Positions 61,825-64,000 of a stretch of DNA of 64,000 nt are shown here, piece after piece. The notes beneath the pieces were generated by a model. The model searched no databases. It was not told where the DNA came from and saw only the letters and a program-made list of their open reading frames with translations. The number at the start of each line of letters is the position of its first letter. Position 1 is the first letter of the stretch. Location: contig NC_033637.1 in NCBI RefSeq assembly GCF_001540865.1, forward strand, positions 2,322,149-2,386,148, read 5' to 3'. The translations under genes were made by a program, and so were the position numbers. Source of the DNA: Ananas comosus (taxonomy: Eukaryota; Streptophyta; Magnoliopsida; Poales; Bromeliaceae).

Positions 61825-63687
61825 TCAGGCTACGAGATCATATTCATCACGAGCGGGAGGTACTACGTCTAATCTCATCATACTCCTATACTCGATTGGA
61901 ACCGGAGCACCAGCCTGAACACAGAGCTCCACAATAGCTGGAGCCTTACCATAGTACCTCTTAAGCTCATTATAAAGAGGAGGGCCATTGGGGTCACGCA
62001 CATGCCACACGTAATTAGGCCTTATCAAGTCATCAATAGTTGCTTCTTGCCATGCATGCAAACCATCTCGGAATTGGTGCCTTGCAGCTTTGCACATTCT
62101 AACCTTGTGTCCTTTAGGGCCCACTTGGACTTCAGGGCAATAACCGCATGTTATCACGCTATATGTCTTCATAAGCTTCGCAGCTCCTGACCGCATGTCC
62201 AACCAGGACTTCAGCGTTCTTGACCCAAGTTCACCCATATCCATGTCCTCTTCAAATGTATTAAGTTTGGAGATAACTTCAGTGGACAAACTCACTGGTT
62301 TGACACTTGTTTTTGCCGCTGAATCTTCTTCAGCTTCCTGCTCGAAGTCTACAATCCTCCCTTCAATCGAATATACAGGCTTAGTTCTTCTTTTTGCCGG
62401 ATAGTTCTCAAGATCCACACCTGCTTGAATACATAATTCTACAATAGCCTGAAGCCTTGGAACTCCACATCTTTCCTTGTGCACAACTCTCGGTTTCCCA
62501 ACTCTATCATAGAGGTGGTAGCAATATGGGAAACCAACAACATCTCTTATTCCGCCTCTCCTCCACACATGGGTGGAGCTCCTGGAACCACATTTGGGGC
62601 CTTCGCAAGACCTTATCTGATGGTCAAGGTGACCAATGTGCACTTCTGAGCAGAACCTGGCAAAGGAACATTTAGTTTCCCACTCTACCTTATTGGGGTA
62701 AATTACACCACAAACCATTGAAGATGTGTGAAATTTCACTTGTGCTACCAAATTTAGTTTCTAGCAAACGATGCATAGATAGAACTTCTTTTTTTTTTTT
62801 TTTTCCTTACAATCGAGTTGAACAATCAACTGCTGCTCAATTTTCCTAACAGGAGATGACATCGAAGCTAATTCAGCTTTCACAATATCTCCAAAATTAA
62901 ACAGAGTTTTCTACTATGCCCAGGACTAGTTTTAATCAACTGCCAGGTAATCTCCAAAATTACTGTGTGATGATTCTTATTATGTGACAAATATGTAATG
63001 TCAGATGCACGACAATAATGTCAGATGCACGACAACTGATTTAGCTCTTTATGTTAAAAAATGTTAAAAAATTTAATGTACTTGGCAGTTGGACCAGATT
63101 ACAATATACATTGAAGTTTGGTGAATCAATTGCAACAAATTAAAGTCTAGTTACATAAATGGAACTTTGCATTTACTAGTTAGTAATAGTGTAATTTTCG
63201 CATACATTATACCTTCTGCATTGCTAGCTACAAGTATCAAAGAGATCAAAGAAACTTACTGACATCTTTTGACGGGGATGGCGGAATCACCATTAACCAG
63301 TTTGGAAAGTCCATGAAGAAGCAACTCTCTAGCATTATAGACTTGGTGGGCAACCTCTTCGAGTTCAGGTACTAATAGGCCATTTTCAGGAGGGTGTTCG
63401 AGGACCCGACACGGGTTCTCTTGTCTTTTCCGTTTCTCTTCCTTCGCCCTCTGTATCAGCACCTTCATGGGAGTTGGGTATGGCTTCCTCTCCCATCTCT
63501 TCCCAGGCCTCGGAACATCCGAAAATGGGAATTCCTCCTCTTCGTCTTGAACCTCGAGATCTTCTGTTTTCTCTCTGGAAACAACTCTTTGTTGAGAACC
63601 GAAAGGTGCTAAGGATTTCAAATGTATGTGCGGTACCGGTTTCTTTCTACAGAATGTGTACAGCATCGGGAGCCTTCGCAATAACAT
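61825..63687 (-). CDS. APO3: APO3-like organellar RNA-binding protein
   Basis: APO proteins (Accumulation of Photosystem One; DUF794) bind group II intron RNA and promote splicing in plastids or mitochondria. Two minus-strand exons, 63687-63260 and 62656-61825, give 419 residues. The junction rebuilds CQFCSEVHIG and completes the first APO motif C142-x2-C145-x9-H155-x4-C160. The second, at C313-x2-C316-x9-H326-x4-C331 (CGYCPEVQVGPKGHKVRMC), has the same spacing, and both are followed by the IVELC-QAG helix. A basic Arg/Leu-rich N-terminus suggests an organelle presequence. The linker KRRTKPVYSIEGRIVDFE and the C-terminus RSMMRLDVVPPARDE-DLVA point to APO3 rather than APO1, APO2 or APO4. An upstream ATG at 63981 with a donor near 63911 suggests a leader exon containing a uORF. 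Confidence 0.9.
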
Positions 63688-64000
63688 CCCACATACAATT
63701 GTTTATAGCTTTTGCCAACTACAAAAATATGCAATTCCAATTATTTCTATCTCGTAAAGAGATGGCATTTGAAGTTCATAAAACAAAATCAAACATTTAG
63801 ACTGATCAAGTACAAAACTTGCAAATTGAAGAATTACAATAGAAATTAAACTACTAACAAGAGAATTAACATAAATTTTATCTCCTTATTTACATGCTTA
63901 AATTAAAACTTACTTCAATTGATCTAACACAGAGAAGTGGGCACTCAATACACAATCGCATCGATGCTCCTCTAACGCCATTAATGGCGGAAGCGCGGGG
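63688..64000 (-). promoter_or_regulatory. APO3 5' leader, probably with an intron
   Basis: On the minus strand an upstream ATG at 63981 opens a frame that reaches a good donor (GTAAGT) near 63911. Splicing this to the nearest acceptor before 63687 does not join the main frame, so this ATG would start a small upstream ORF rather than extend the protein. The window edge cuts the promoter. Confidence 0.4.

Overview
The window is nuclear DNA of a flowering plant, most likely a monocot. Genes have many short GT-AG introns and AT-rich introns, several first exons or single-exon genes are very GC-rich (phytolongin, carboxylesterase, VQ protein, GDPD exon 1), and intergenic DNA is full of A/T runs, SINEs and MITEs. 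A non-grass commelinid such as pineapple is a guess only. There are no prokaryotic features.

Eleven protein genes can be rebuilt with intact reading frames. On the + strand, left to right: an ARF1-clade auxin response factor (7488-13886, 14 coding exons), a mitochondrial-type Whirly protein WHY2 (16328-19922, 8 exons), a phytolongin (21496-22068, one exon) and the CCR4-NOT subunit CNOT11 (47727-53152, 12 exons, two with GC donors). On the - strand: an ATL58/ATL59/ATL7-type RING-H2 ubiquitin ligase (22545-25089), a small DUF2062-like membrane protein (26163-28531), a VQ-motif protein (31863-32423), a GDPD4-like glycerophosphodiester phosphodiesterase (36424-39716), a class-I carboxylesterase of the CXE18/GID1-like fold (42612-43694), a type-A cytokinin response regulator (53919-55941) and an APO3-like organellar RNA-binding protein (61825-63687). 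The genes do not form one pathway. Recurrent themes are hormone signalling (ARF, type-A RR), ubiquitin and membrane traffic (ATL, phytolongin) and organelle genome expression (WHY2, APO3). The phytolongin-ATL neighbour pair is also found in Arabidopsis.

The first 6.3 kb has no gene but holds SINEs and two related hairpin-rich elements. One of these (5505-6095) is a Mutator-like MITE with about 130-bp terminal inverted repeats, a probable 9-bp target duplication and six successive palindromes whose arms co-vary. Other repeats are a SINE family (several copies with clear target duplications), a pair of foldback elements (1757-2177 and 40581-40934), a TIR element with GGGTGCGTTTGG ends (44047-44701), a decayed plastid rRNA insert joining 23S and 16S pieces (about 31285-31562), and a tandem array at 35115-35745.

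Two single N bases (57510 and 59238) each sit exactly at the edge of a duplicated block: a direct repeat of about 660 bp and a 95-bp inverted repeat. Both look like assembly joins, so 56.8-59.3 kb should not be trusted as genomic structure.
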